From contig PMOE01000075.1 in the NCBI GenBank assembly GCA_003161575.1, forward strand, positions 43,831 through 107,830: 64,000 bases of DNA. The letters run 5' to 3'. Source of the DNA: Acidimicrobiaceae bacterium. GTDB lineage: Bacteria > Actinomycetota > Acidimicrobiia > Acidimicrobiales > RAAP-2. The position numbers were made by a program, and so were the translations under genes. Below the pieces are notes generated by a model. It did no database searches, was not told where the DNA came from, and saw only the letters and a program-made list of their open reading frames with translations. Below, one piece after another: positions 47,567 to 54,876 of this stretch; within the stretch, counting starts at the first letter, position 1, and every line of letters starts with the position of its first letter.

Positions 47567-47610
47567 ACATACCTGGCGCTGGGGCGACCGCAGCCGGCCC
47601 AGCACTCGGA

Positions 47611-47790
47611 CTACCGCTTCTTGGCAACCCGCTTGCGGGCCGGAGCCCGCTTCTTGGCTGCCTTGCGGGCCGGAGCCCGCTTCTTGGCTGCCTTACGGGC
47701 CGGAGCCCGCCTCTTGGCTGCCTTACGGGCCGGAGCCCGCCTCTTGGCTGCCTTGCGAGCCGGAGCCCGCTTCTTTGCGGCTATCGCCAC
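47611..47790 (-). CDS. Small repetitive Lys/Arg/Ala-rich basic protein
   Basis: A 59-residue protein built almost only from a 10-residue repeat, KKRAPARKAA or KRRAPARKAA, about five times, ending RVAKKR. More than 40 percent of residues are Lys or Arg and none are acidic. It resembles the free-standing tail of HupB or histone H1, so DNA or RNA binding and nucleoid compaction are likely; this is inference. GTG 47790 has an excellent ribosome site (AGGGAGGTG) 6 bases upstream, which supports the short start over a longer frame from 47844. Confidence 0.75.
   Translation of the reverse strand: MAIAAKKRAPARKAAKRRAPARKAAKRRAPARKAAKKRAPARKAAKKRAPARKRVAKKR
47632..47775 (-). repeat. 30-bp tandem repeat inside the basic-protein gene
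   Basis: About 4.8 head-to-tail copies of a 30-bp unit, at 47632, 47662, 47692, 47722 and a partial at 47752, differ by only one to three bases each. The unit encodes ten residues, so copy-number changes keep the frame. Confidence 0.9.
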
Positions 47791-48366
47791 AGGTGCACCT
47801 CCCTTGGGATGTTGTGCTGACTCGAGGTGGAGCCTGCGGCACACCGACCACCGAATGGGGCCGGCATCCGCACTGCTGCACCGCCAACATGGTTGTCAGG
47901 AACACACCGGTCGAGTGGGACGGAGCCAACGGCACCGCGCCATCCAGTCGTTGCATTCCTTACTGCCCGATTCGCAATGAAAGGTTGCGTCTGGCGCGCT
48001 CCGGGCGACTGTTGTGTGTGATGACCAAACGACGCCACCACATACGCTTCCCGGATCCCTGCAATCACACCCACAGCTCCCCTATTGCGTTTCGGCTACA
48101 TACAATCACAGTGCGTTTCTGCCCCCAGGTCAAGCACCCCTTCGCGCGACGCCAATTTCAGCGCTGGGCGCGTCATGTATTTACATCCACATTTTCCCGG
48201 TGTCAGGCACGTATTCGCGCGTCCGAGTGGCGCGCGTGACACAATTTCCGTGCACGCAGTCACCGGCAGCGAAAATCCGCAGAATGCCCGAAACGACGCG
48301 GGCGACCGCCGTTTCGTGGTGCGCGCGCTCATTCGCGCTATCCATTGAGAAACCGGCATTCGCCTG
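47791..48366. other. 576-base non-coding region before the coupling-protein gene
   Basis: No convincing gene. GC content is lower than in neighbouring genes. It contains ATGTA-TT-TACAT (48175-48186) and a split inverted repeat, GTGTCA (48200-48205) with TGACAC (48237-48242), enclosing two CGCGCG blocks. These may be operators or replication/transfer-related sites. It marks the left edge of the island with the conjugation genes. Confidence 0.5.
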
Positions 48367-49842
48367 GTGACGGAGCGTCTCGCACCCGGCACAATGACGT
48401 GGAAACGCGCGCCTCTCGGACGGCCACGCAACCTCGACATCGACCCCGGGGCTCTCCGCGCAGCAGCGCAGGCCGCGGGATCGGGGATCTATCTCGGGGT
48501 CGGATCGGGGGGTTGGGCGTGGGCGGGGGCGGAACGCTCCACGCTGGTGCTCGGCCCCTCCCGCTCGGGCAAGACCTCCTCTTTGATCATTCCGAATGTC
48601 CTGGCCGCCCCCGGAGCCGTGGTGTCCACCTCGACCAAGCCCGACGTGCTGTTGACCACCGCCCCAGCCCGGAGCGCCGCTGGATGGACCATGCTCTACG
48701 ACCCGAGTGGCACGATTGACCCTCCCCCCGGGGTGACCCGGATCGGCTGGTCCCCGGTCAACGCCGGGCGCGAATGGGATGGTGCGATGCTCACGGCGGA
48801 CTCCATGGTGCGAGCGGCCCGGGGGACGCGCGGGCCCGGGGGATCGGGCGACGAACATTGGGCCGAGCGCGCCGCATCCCTATTGGCGCCGCTCCTTCAC
48901 GCCGCCGCCCTGCACGGCGAACCAATGGCGACCGTGCTCCACTGGGTCGACCGGCATCAAGGTGCCGAGGCGCTCGCCATCCTGGCCGATCGGAGCGATG
49001 AGTTCGGCCCAGCCACCGACGTGTTGGCTGGAATCCTCTCTACCGACAGCCGAGAGCAGTCGGGAATTTGGTCGACGACTTCCGGTGTGCTCGGCGCCTA
49101 CCGCTCGAGTGCCGCTTTGGCCTCCACCGAGCCGCCGTTCCTCGACGCCAAGGCCTTCTGCGCAAATGCCAACACCCTCTACATCTGCGCCACCGGGCGC
49201 CACCAACAGTTGCTTGCACCCATGGTGGTCGGGCTCCTCGTGGACGTGCGCGACGCCGCATACCGCCGGGCCCGTGACGGGTCCGCCTCGCCGCCGGTGC
49301 TCGCCGCCCTCGATGAGGTGGCCAACATCGCTCCAATCCCCGATCTGCCGGCGATGGTCAGCGAAGGAGCCGGACAGGGACTCTTGACTTTGGCCTGTCT
49401 CCAGGACCTGTCCCAGGCCCGCTCTCGGTGGGGTCGCGAAGCCGACGCCTTCCCCTCGCTGTTCGGAGCCACCGTCGTCCTCGGAGGAGTCGCCGACATG
49501 CCAACGCTCGAGGCACTCTCGGCTCTGGGTGGCGACCATGAGGTCGCCACCCGGACGGTCGGTGCGGTCGCCGGCGCCGACGGGCGCGTGCATCCCTCCA
49601 CGAGCGTCACGGGCGTGTTGCGCCGACGACTCCCCGTCGACGTGCTCGCTCGGGGACTCCCCGGCGCGGCGCTGGCGCTCGACGCTCGAAATCGGGCCGG
49701 CTGGGTAACGCTGACCCCGGCTCACCGCTCTTCACCGTGGCGGGAGCTGGTGGCCCAGGGTCGACAGCCCCGGCCACGAACCGACCAGTCTCGGCCCGTG
49801 GTCGAGCACCACCGCACGCCGACCCCCGGCCGCACCCGCTGA
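48367..49842 (+). CDS. TraG/VirD4-like conjugative coupling ATPase
   Basis: A 491-residue type IV coupling protein that would bring relaxase-bound DNA to a secretion channel. Walker A is LVLGPSRSGKTSSLIIPNVL, then STSTKPDVLLTTAPARS, as in TraG/VirD4 proteins. Walker B is VLAALDEVANIAPIPDLPAM, and GQGLLTLACLQDLSQARSRW and FGATVVLGGVADMPTLEAL are C-terminal family motifs. There is no N-terminal transmembrane pair, unlike VirD4, so membrane attachment would need a partner. Start is GTG 48367; ATG 48394 is possible. It ends 6 bases from the convergent relaxase gene. Confidence 0.85.
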   Translation: MTERLAPGTMTWKRAPLGRPRNLDIDPGALRAAAQAAGSGIYLGVGSGGWAWAGAERSTLVLGPSRSGKTSSLIIPNVLAAPGAVVSTSTKPDVLLTTAPARSAAGWTMLYDPSGTIDPPPGVTRIGWSPVNAGREWDGAMLTADSMVRAARGTRGPGGSGDEHWAERAASLLAPLLHAAALHGEPMATVLHWVDRHQGAEALAILADRSDEFGPATDVLAGILSTDSREQSGIWSTTSGVLGAYRSSAALASTEPPFLDAKAFCANANTLYICATGRHQQLLAPMVVGLLVDVRDAAYRRARDGSASPPVLAALDEVANIAPIPDLPAMVSEGAGQGLLTLACLQDLSQARSRWGREADAFPSLFGATVVLGGVADMPTLEALSALGGDHEVATRTVGAVAGADGRVHPSTSVTGVLRRRLPVDVLARGLPGAALALDARNRAGWVTLTPAHRSSPWRELVAQGRQPRPRTDQSRPVVEHHRTPTPGRTR

Positions 49843-49848
49843 GTTGGG

Positions 49849-51297
49849 TCAGTCCCGGCTCCGGTGCCGGGCCAACCGGTCGGGTTCGCGGCCAGGGTCG
49901 CGCCCCAGTCGACGGCGGACCTCTTGGACCGAACGGGACAAGGCCAGGCGGTCGGCCAGGCGCCGAGCGGGCAGACCAGCAAGCTCGGCCCCGCCGCACT
50001 CTCGTCCGAGGTCCGCCGCCGCGTCGTGCCCCCACCGAGTCGAGTAGCGGGCAATGCCGGCCGCGGCTTCCTGCCAGTGACCAAGCTGGTGTCCCGAGGT
50101 CGGCCGCGCCCCAAGGAGCCGGAGGGCGGCGGCTGACGGCACGACGGCGGCGGGGGCATGGCCGGGCTCGGCTACCCCGACGCCAGTCTCCGATGGCAAG
50201 AGGCGGTCGACACATCGCTCGATCTCTTCTGCCGGAGCGCCCCGCCCGAGAGCACCGCTCCAGGCGCGAACGACGTTTCGACGCGAGACCTCAGGCTGGC
50301 CGTTCGTCAGGAGCGATGCGGCGAAGCGATGTTCGTCGATCCCGACCAGCGGGTCCAAGGGACGATCGAGGATGGCCGAGAGGCCACCAGGGTCGAGCCC
50401 GAGCGCTGCGGCTCGCTCGGCCCAGCGGCCCTTTACCCCGGTGGCGTCCAGTGCGGGGTCTTTCTGGTCCCGAGTGGCGGCCCAGGCCACCCGACCGGCC
50501 CGTCGAGAGCTGAACGACCGCTCAGCCAGATGGGCCCGGATCTCAGCTCCACGCAGTGCGAAGCCACCGAGTACGACTGGATCGATCCCATCGACCCGAT
50601 GCTGGCCGTCACGCACGACCCATTCAACTCCGAGCCGTTCGGAAAGCCGGTATCGAAGCTGCGCCTCGTAGAGGGCCCCGGCCGCACGGGCATGGGCGAA
50701 CAGGCCGCGCCCGTCGAGTGCGCTCCAGCGGCCGTCGGTCCCGTGACCCAGGTTGGCCACCACGACATGGCTGTGGAGGTGCGGGTCCAACGCCCGACTG
50801 ACCCCGTGGGTGAACCGGGCGCCGGTGAGACCACCGGTAGGCAACAGATGGCGATCTTCTCCGCTGCCCCGGCGCACTGCCAACGCCCGGCGTTCGACAT
50901 ACCCAATTGCCTCACCCACCGCCTCTTCGTGGGCGCCCAGCACCTCGGCGGCGACGGGCGACGCGCCCAAGGCGAACAGGAGACTCACCGATTTGGGGGC
51001 ACTGACGGTCAGGTCATACCCACGCACCGGGCCCGGGCGGACGACCAGGCTCCGACCGCTCGTGGGGCTGCAGCCCGAGAGCACCCGGCCGAGCACCTCG
51101 CGGTCCACCGACCCGCAGAGTCCGAGTCCGCTGGCCGCTCTACCCACCCACCGACCCGGCCCATCGGGATGCGCTTCCCCTCCCCTGGCGGCGAACGGCC
51201 CGAGTTCGGTCGCCATGTCAGCGAGGTAGTAGGCGCCTGTCCCGTCCGTCAGCCGAGCGACCCCGAACCGGGGTGTATCACTTGGCAAACCGAACAA
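49849..51297 (-). CDS. MobF-family relaxase, helicase-less
   Basis: A 482-residue relaxase of the TrwC/TraI class, which nicks one strand at oriT and stays covalently bound to it. Catalytic tyrosines are in TDGTGAYYLADMA near residue 23. The MobF features GPGRWVGRAASGLGL and YDLTVSAPKSVSLLFALG follow, then the metal-binding three-His motif ARFTHGVSRALDPHLHSHVV. The C-terminal helicase of TrwC/TraI (normally ~500 more residues) is absent; the tail is Arg/Ala-rich and helical. It starts with TTG 51297, needed to include the Tyr region; TAACCC lies 6 bases upstream. Confidence 0.88.
   Translation of the reverse strand: MFGLPSDTPRFGVARLTDGTGAYYLADMATELGPFAARGGEAHPDGPGRWVGRAASGLGLCGSVDREVLGRVLSGCSPTSGRSLVVRPGPVRGYDLTVSAPKSVSLLFALGASPVAAEVLGAHEEAVGEAIGYVERRALAVRRGSGEDRHLLPTGGLTGARFTHGVSRALDPHLHSHVVVANLGHGTDGRWSALDGRGLFAHARAAGALYEAQLRYRLSERLGVEWVVRDGQHRVDGIDPVVLGGFALRGAEIRAHLAERSFSSRRAGRVAWAATRDQKDPALDATGVKGRWAERAAALGLDPGGLSAILDRPLDPLVGIDEHRFAASLLTNGQPEVSRRNVVRAWSGALGRGAPAEEIERCVDRLLPSETGVGVAEPGHAPAAVVPSAAALRLLGARPTSGHQLGHWQEAAAGIARYSTRWGHDAAADLGRECGGAELAGLPARRLADRLALSRSVQEVRRRLGRDPGREPDRLARHRSRD
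51270..51292 (-). repeat. Repeat copy A (inverted relative to copy B)
   Basis: Reads CGGTTTGCCAAGTGATACAC on the minus strand and covers codons 2-8 of the relaxase gene. 21 of 23 bases match the copy at 52166-52188. Confidence 0.75.
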
Positions 51298-51303
51298 GCG
51301 TTT

Positions 51304-51309
51304 GGGTTA
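51304..51309 (-). promoter_or_regulatory. -10-like box before relaxase
   Basis: TAACCC ends 6 bases before the TTG start. A nic-like site lies 26 bases further upstream, so the relaxase could repress its own promoter when bound. Confidence 0.35.
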
Positions 51310-51507
51310 CGGTCTGTCCCGCCAGCGTCCATAGATAGACAGCCCCTCGCGGTGCGTGTGTTCGTGGCGCTGTACTGGGGGTTCGGGCGCCTCTTTTTCA
51401 GGCACGAACAGTAGGGCCAGCCCAGCTACAAAGGTCACACAGACCAGGACAATGGCGACTGTTTTCGAGATGGTGACAGCGCCAGCCATGGCGGCACTAA
51501 GCAGCAT
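51307..51507 (-). CDS. Small single-pass membrane protein upstream of relaxase
   Basis: A 66-residue protein with one membrane segment (AVTISKTVAIVLVCVTFVAG) and a charged tail containing HEHTHREG. No family is recognised. It ends 9 bases before the relaxase start and runs in the same direction, so it may be in the relaxase operon, perhaps as a membrane partner for the coupling protein, which lacks membrane segments. The nic-like site at 51329-51357 lies inside its last codons. ATG 51507 has no clear ribosome site. Confidence 0.45.
   Translation of the reverse strand: MLLSAAMAGAVTISKTVAIVLVCVTFVAGLALLFVPEKEAPEPPVQRHEHTHREGLSIYGRWRDRP
51329..51357 (-). other. Candidate oriT nic site, relaxase-proximal
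   Basis: On the relaxase strand, CGCACC-GCGA-GGGGC (an imperfect small stem) is followed directly by TGTCTAT. TrwC of plasmid R388 cuts within TGTCT/ATAG next to a comparable stem. This copy reads TGTCTATCTATGG. Confidence 0.45.
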
Positions 51508-51570
51508 GAGGTGACACAGCGTTACCCCTGACGGATGGCCGGGCCAGTCGCACGGCTCATCGTATGGTTA

Positions 51571-51676
51571 CGGGGGCACCCGGCTAGCCCTTTGTCTTTT
51601 TGGGTGATGGGTGATCTCACACGCATGGGGTTTTCGTCATATCTCCCCATGGCAAGGTTGCCCGCCGGGTGCCCCG
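51571..51676. repeat. Nested inverted repeats, possible cruciform or structured RNA
   Basis: CGGGGGCACCCGGC (51571-51584) is complementary to GCCGGGTGCCCCG (51664-51676) except for one extra base. Inside, CATGGGG (51624-51630) pairs with CCCCATG (51645-51651). GGCTAGCC at 51582-51589 is a palindrome. An open frame at 51535-51801 crosses it but looks non-coding. Confidence 0.65.
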
Positions 51677-51692
51677 TACATCTAGCAAACCG
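51671..51692 (-). repeat. Repeat copy C, diverged
   Basis: Reads CGGTTTGCTAGATGTACGGG on the minus strand. It matches copies A and B in the first ten bases and the TAC block, and lies about 50 bases downstream of the second nic-like site, as copy A does for the first. Confidence 0.5.
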
Positions 51693-51733
51693 CGACCCCG
51701 GCCTAGACCGCCCTGACCAGGACTTTCGCGCGC

Positions 51734-51768
51734 GGGCATCTATAGACAGAGCCGGACCGCTGGTGCGA
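51734..51768 (-). other. Candidate oriT nic site, distal copy
   Basis: On the minus strand CGCACCAGCGGTCCGGCTC precedes TGTCTATAG, an exact match to the nine-base nic core of R388. Its CGCACC start and TGTCTAT are shared with the site at 51329-51357, in the same orientation 407 bases away. No gene is visible across 51508-51816. Confidence 0.5.
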
Positions 51769-51816
51769 TGGTGGAAGTGGCACTACACGAGTGTCGTTTA
51801 ACTAGGGAGGGTATAT

Positions 51817-52041
51817 ATGGACTACACAATTTCATTGCTAGGGACCACTGGATCGACCAGTAACCAGCCGATTTGGACGCTGCCTCACGGCGCCCGTCCT
51901 GAGTCGGATCTGTACTTCACCGCGGAATCAGACGTTGGCCCCGTCACGGTGACCGTCATGGCTGATGGGTCGATTCTCATATCGGATGTAACGGAATGGA
52001 CTCGACTCGACCGCATCACATTTACCGCCGCCCATATCTGA
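51817..52041 (+). CDS. Small beta-rich orphan protein
   Basis: A 74-residue protein with alternating polar/hydrophobic strands (VGPVTVTVMADGSILISDVT and TRLDRITFTAAHI). No charged repeats, signal peptide or membrane segment. I do not recognise it; the pattern is reminiscent of small phage structural or adhesin domains. The start is well supported by AGGGAGGG 7 bases before ATG 51817. Base composition is less GC-rich than in the flanking chromosomal genes, which suggests acquisition. Confidence 0.6.
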   Translation: MDYTISLLGTTGSTSNQPIWTLPHGARPESDLYFTAESDVGPVTVTVMADGSILISDVTEWTRLDRITFTAAHI

Positions 52042-52059
52042 GGAATCTGGCCATACAGT

Positions 52060-52074
52060 GACCCACCGCGGGTC
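52060..52074 (+). terminator. Weak hairpin after orphan gene
   Basis: GACCC and GGGTC with a 5-base loop lie 18 bases past the stop at 52041. There is no U-tract. Confidence 0.25.
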
Positions 52075-52165
52075 GTCGTTGGGGGGGACCGGTCCAAACT
52101 CTGGCCTGGGTCCATTGAGTTCCTCAATCCAGCCGTAGGTGGTCTGACCAGGGGTTTCATGGAAA

Positions 52166-52188
52166 CGGTTTGCTAAGTGATACATCCC
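52166..52188 (+). repeat. Repeat copy B (inverted relative to copy A)
   Basis: Reads CGGTTTGCTAAGTGATACAT on the plus strand, 21 of 23 matches to copy A. Together they flank 51293-52165. It ends 20 bases before the WYL regulator stop, near the island's right edge. Confidence 0.75.
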
Positions 52189-52208
52189 CCCCCGAACACC
52201 GAATGTCA

Positions 52209-54218
52209 CTATGTTTCATGATCTTTCATGTTATCAGATGAACGGTATCGGGCGAGCACCCGGCGAGCGGCCCGGGCGCCGGTATCCACCAGCTCGGGCG
52301 GATCGAGCACCCGGGCGTGGGGACCCAATCGGAGGAGCAGGCGCTCGAGCCAGGCCGTGCCACCAACGGCCAACGTCACCTCGATGCTCCCGTTCTTGGC
52401 CGATACGACGTCGAGCACCGGGATGCTGTCTGCGACCCATGAGCCTGCGGGGTCGAGCGCCAACCGGACGGCGACGGCCCCCGGGCCCGGGACAAACGCG
52501 TCCGCTCGAACGTCGCTCAGCTCGTCGGATCGGGGGGATTGGTGACCGACGGAGCGCACGGAGCGGATGCGGTCCACTCGGAACCGACGGAGCCCTTCGG
52601 CTCGGTGACAGAACGCGTCGAGATACCAATGGCCGTCGAGGGACACCACGATCACCGGATCGACAATCCTGCGGGTGGTCTCGTCGCTCGAGGCCGAGTG
52701 ATACTCGATCTCGATGCGTTCTCGACCTTCGGTTGCCTGCCGGACGACGGGGAGTAGGGACGGGACGTCGAGATCGACCACGAGGCCCTGGTGATCACCC
52801 AGTGCCGCGTCGAGCTTGGTCAGCGCCCGGGCCAAGGCACCATCGTTGTCCGCCCCGGGAACGGCCAGGATGGTGCGCGCCGACGCGGCCAAGGCGAAGC
52901 CCTCGGCTGCAGTGAGCCGTCGGGGCCGGGCCAGGTCGGGGGGCAAGAAGGCCCGCACCGACTCGTCGGTCACCACAATCTCGAGCAACACATCGGGGGA
53001 GTAGGGCGGCAGTCCGCAGCAGGCCGCCAACTCCAATTCCTTGACGACCTCTTCTTCTTTTATGCCGAAGCGCTCCGCCACTTCTGAGAGGGGAGCCTCG
53101 CCCACCCGGGCCAGCCAACCCACGATGGCAAGCAGACGCTGGAGCCGACCCCCGGCATCGCGTCCGTCGGCCGCGGGTCGCTTTCCCCGGACCGAGGCCT
53201 CGGGACCCGCACCAGTGTCCGTCCCGGCCCCCTCGAGGAAACCCGCACCGGTCGACTCTGACGGTCCCATCCGCGGCGTCGGCGCATCGGCGTTGCCGTC
53301 CCCGGCCATCGCCTCGAGCCATTCCACCAACTCGGCGCGAGCAGTCTGCGGGCCCAGGACCTCGGCATGGTCGAGGAGCCCCAGCACCCATGAGCGCAAC
53401 GCCCCCGGGCTCGAGACACCCAGGCGCAGAAGGACCGAGCCGTCGTCCCGGCGCTCCACGACGGCGGCTTCCCCCACCTCCTCGATGACCCGAGCCCCTT
53501 CGATGGCATCGACCGCCAAGAGCACATCCTCGGCGTCCCCACCTCCCGGACGAGCCGGCTCTTCAGGGGACGCTTCGGCCGCGTCGAATTCCTCGGGGAG
53601 CGCACCCGAGCCCGACGCACCTCGCTCTGGGTCTCCTTCGATCCGATCGACCCGAAACGTCCGGCCCGCGGCCCGTCGACGATCCCATCCGACCAAATAC
53701 CAATGACCGTCACGGAACCACAAGCCGGCCGGTGCCACCACCCGGAGATCTCCTCGGTAACCAAAGGAGACCTCGGCGTGAGAGCGCACCGCGTCGAACA
53801 GCGCCACCAGTGCGGCGGGCGGTACCAAGGAGGCGACCGGCCGGGCTTCGGTGACTCCGGTGGACCCCAGTTTCAACAGCGCTTGGCGACCACTCGGATC
53901 CCCGAGGTGGACCGCGGCCACCGCCAGGTGCAATGCGGCCTGCTCCTCGGGCTGCAGCCCGAGGTCAGGGAGGTAGAAGGCGTCGGGGTCGATACGGTAC
54001 CCAAATTGCTCGTGACCACCCACCGCCTCGGTTTGTACCGGGACTCCGTCCTCGCGTAGTAAACGCTTGTCCCGCTCGAAGGCCTGGCGGCGGGCATCAT
54101 GGGATTCGGGGTAGCCCGGAACCTCGCGGGCGATCTCCTCAAGGGTGAGCGGCCGAGCGGCGTCGAGGAGAACGAGGACGAGGTCGGTCAGGCGTTCGAG
54201 GCGGTCGGGCGTGGCCAC
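52209..54218 (-). CDS. Fused PafB-PafC-like WYL transcriptional regulator
   Basis: A 669-residue protein with two helix-turn-helix/WYL units. Unit 1 (~1-330): RLERLTDLVLVLLDAARPLT, then WYL-type FGYRGDLRVVAPAGLWFRDG and GHWYLVGWDRRRAAGRTFRV. A Ser/Gly/Pro-rich linker lies around 330-370. Unit 2 (~375-660): RLQRLLAIVGWLARVGEAPL, then IEIEYHSASSDETTRRIVDP and GHWYLDAFCHRAEGLRRFRV. In actinobacteria PafBC drives the LexA-independent DNA-damage response; some species fuse the two. No proteasome genes are nearby, so the assignment rests on architecture. GTG 54218 is preceded by TACGCT at leaderless spacing. Confidence 0.88.
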   Translation of the reverse strand: MATPDRLERLTDLVLVLLDAARPLTLEEIAREVPGYPESHDARRQAFERDKRLLREDGVPVQTEAVGGHEQFGYRIDPDAFYLPDLGLQPEEQAALHLAVAAVHLGDPSGRQALLKLGSTGVTEARPVASLVPPAALVALFDAVRSHAEVSFGYRGDLRVVAPAGLWFRDGHWYLVGWDRRRAAGRTFRVDRIEGDPERGASGSGALPEEFDAAEASPEEPARPGGGDAEDVLLAVDAIEGARVIEEVGEAAVVERRDDGSVLLRLGVSSPGALRSWVLGLLDHAEVLGPQTARAELVEWLEAMAGDGNADAPTPRMGPSESTGAGFLEGAGTDTGAGPEASVRGKRPAADGRDAGGRLQRLLAIVGWLARVGEAPLSEVAERFGIKEEEVVKELELAACCGLPPYSPDVLLEIVVTDESVRAFLPPDLARPRRLTAAEGFALAASARTILAVPGADNDGALARALTKLDAALGDHQGLVVDLDVPSLLPVVRQATEGRERIEIEYHSASSDETTRRIVDPVIVVSLDGHWYLDAFCHRAEGLRRFRVDRIRSVRSVGHQSPRSDELSDVRADAFVPGPGAVAVRLALDPAGSWVADSIPVLDVVSAKNGSIEVTLAVGGTAWLERLLLRLGPHARVLDPPELVDTGARAARRVLARYRSSDNMKDHET

Positions 54219-54225
54219 CGGCGCA

Positions 54226-54231
54226 AGCGTA
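54226..54231 (-). promoter_or_regulatory. -10 box, leaderless start of WYL regulator
   Basis: TACGCT ends 7 bases before GTG 54218. Confidence 0.4.
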
Positions 54232-54445
54232 GAGCGCCGATGGAGCCGTGACGAAGTCCGTCTCCCTCCAGGGCTGCCACCGGCACCCCGCAGCCGGGAT
54301 GCTTCTATGCGCTACCGGCGCCGCCTCGCATCAGCATGGCCGGATCGGCGATCAACCCATCCCCGGCCGTTCGCCGGGTCGACCTGGTTCAACTGACCGG
54401 TCGTCGCGCCTGCTTTGTGCTCTTGGGCAAGCGGTTGTCGGAGGA

Positions 54446-54865
54446 TCAGGCGGCGAAGTGCGCGTGGCCGAAGTGCACGGGGGTGTGGGAGAAGATGACC
54501 GTCCCGAGGACGTGGTTGTCGGGGTACTCGACCACGACGACGGCGAAGTGTCCGACCGGCCGGCCGTGGGGCATTGCGACCGATGCCGCGCTGAAATGCC
54601 CGGTGAAGGCCACGAGGCAAACCCGCTGTACTTTGCGCGAAGGAGTCGCCGTGGCGATCGTATGCAACTGCCGGAGTTTCCGCAGCGAGGTGACCGACAC
54701 CAAGAGAACGCCGTGAAGGGCGCCCTTGTCGTGCACCGCCGCCTGAGCAGACGGCAACGCGACATAGCACCCGCTGTCGTTGGTGCCGAGGCTGTTGCGA
54801 ACCGTTGTGCACCCAGCGGCGATAAGGACAACCACGGCCAACGACGCTGCCGCTCGAAGACCCAT
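54446..54865 (-). CDS. Small lipoprotein of unknown function
   Basis: A 139-residue secreted lipoprotein. The signal peptide is LRAAASLAVVVLIAAGC; the lipobox IAAGC makes Cys about residue 19 of the precursor the lipid-modified residue. The mature part has two further Cys (NDSGCYVAL and RVCLVAF) and a strand-rich core ending HFGHAHFAA. The family is not recognised. ATG 54865 begins directly at the signal peptide; a longer frame to 55024 overlaps the neighbouring gene and is rejected. It follows the UPF0104-like gene by 11 bases. Confidence 0.72.
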   Translation of the reverse strand: MGLRAAASLAVVVLIAAGCTTVRNSLGTNDSGCYVALPSAQAAVHDKGALHGVLLVSVTSLRKLRQLHTIATATPSRKVQRVCLVAFTGHFSAASVAMPHGRPVGHFAVVVVEYPDNHVLGTVIFSHTPVHFGHAHFAA

Positions 54866-54876
54866 GCCATTCGATC

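Noticed and set aside
47632..47775. Possible CRISPR array because of regular 30-bp repeats
   Set aside because: Units are directly tandem with no spacers and encode an in-frame peptide repeat; no cas genes.
48085..48348. 87-codon open frame in the gap before the coupling gene
   Set aside because: No ribosome site or -10 box at the right place and no domain-like pattern.
51535..51801. 88-codon plus-strand open frame
   Set aside because: It runs through the nested inverted repeats and a nic-like site, has no ribosome site, and its translation looks random; non-coding DNA is a better reading.
51928..52209. 93-codon minus-strand open frame starting MTFGVRGGMYHLANRF
   Set aside because: No ribosome site, and its second half is antisense to the better-supported gene 51817-52041. 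Its first part is mentioned only because of the repeat copy it contains.
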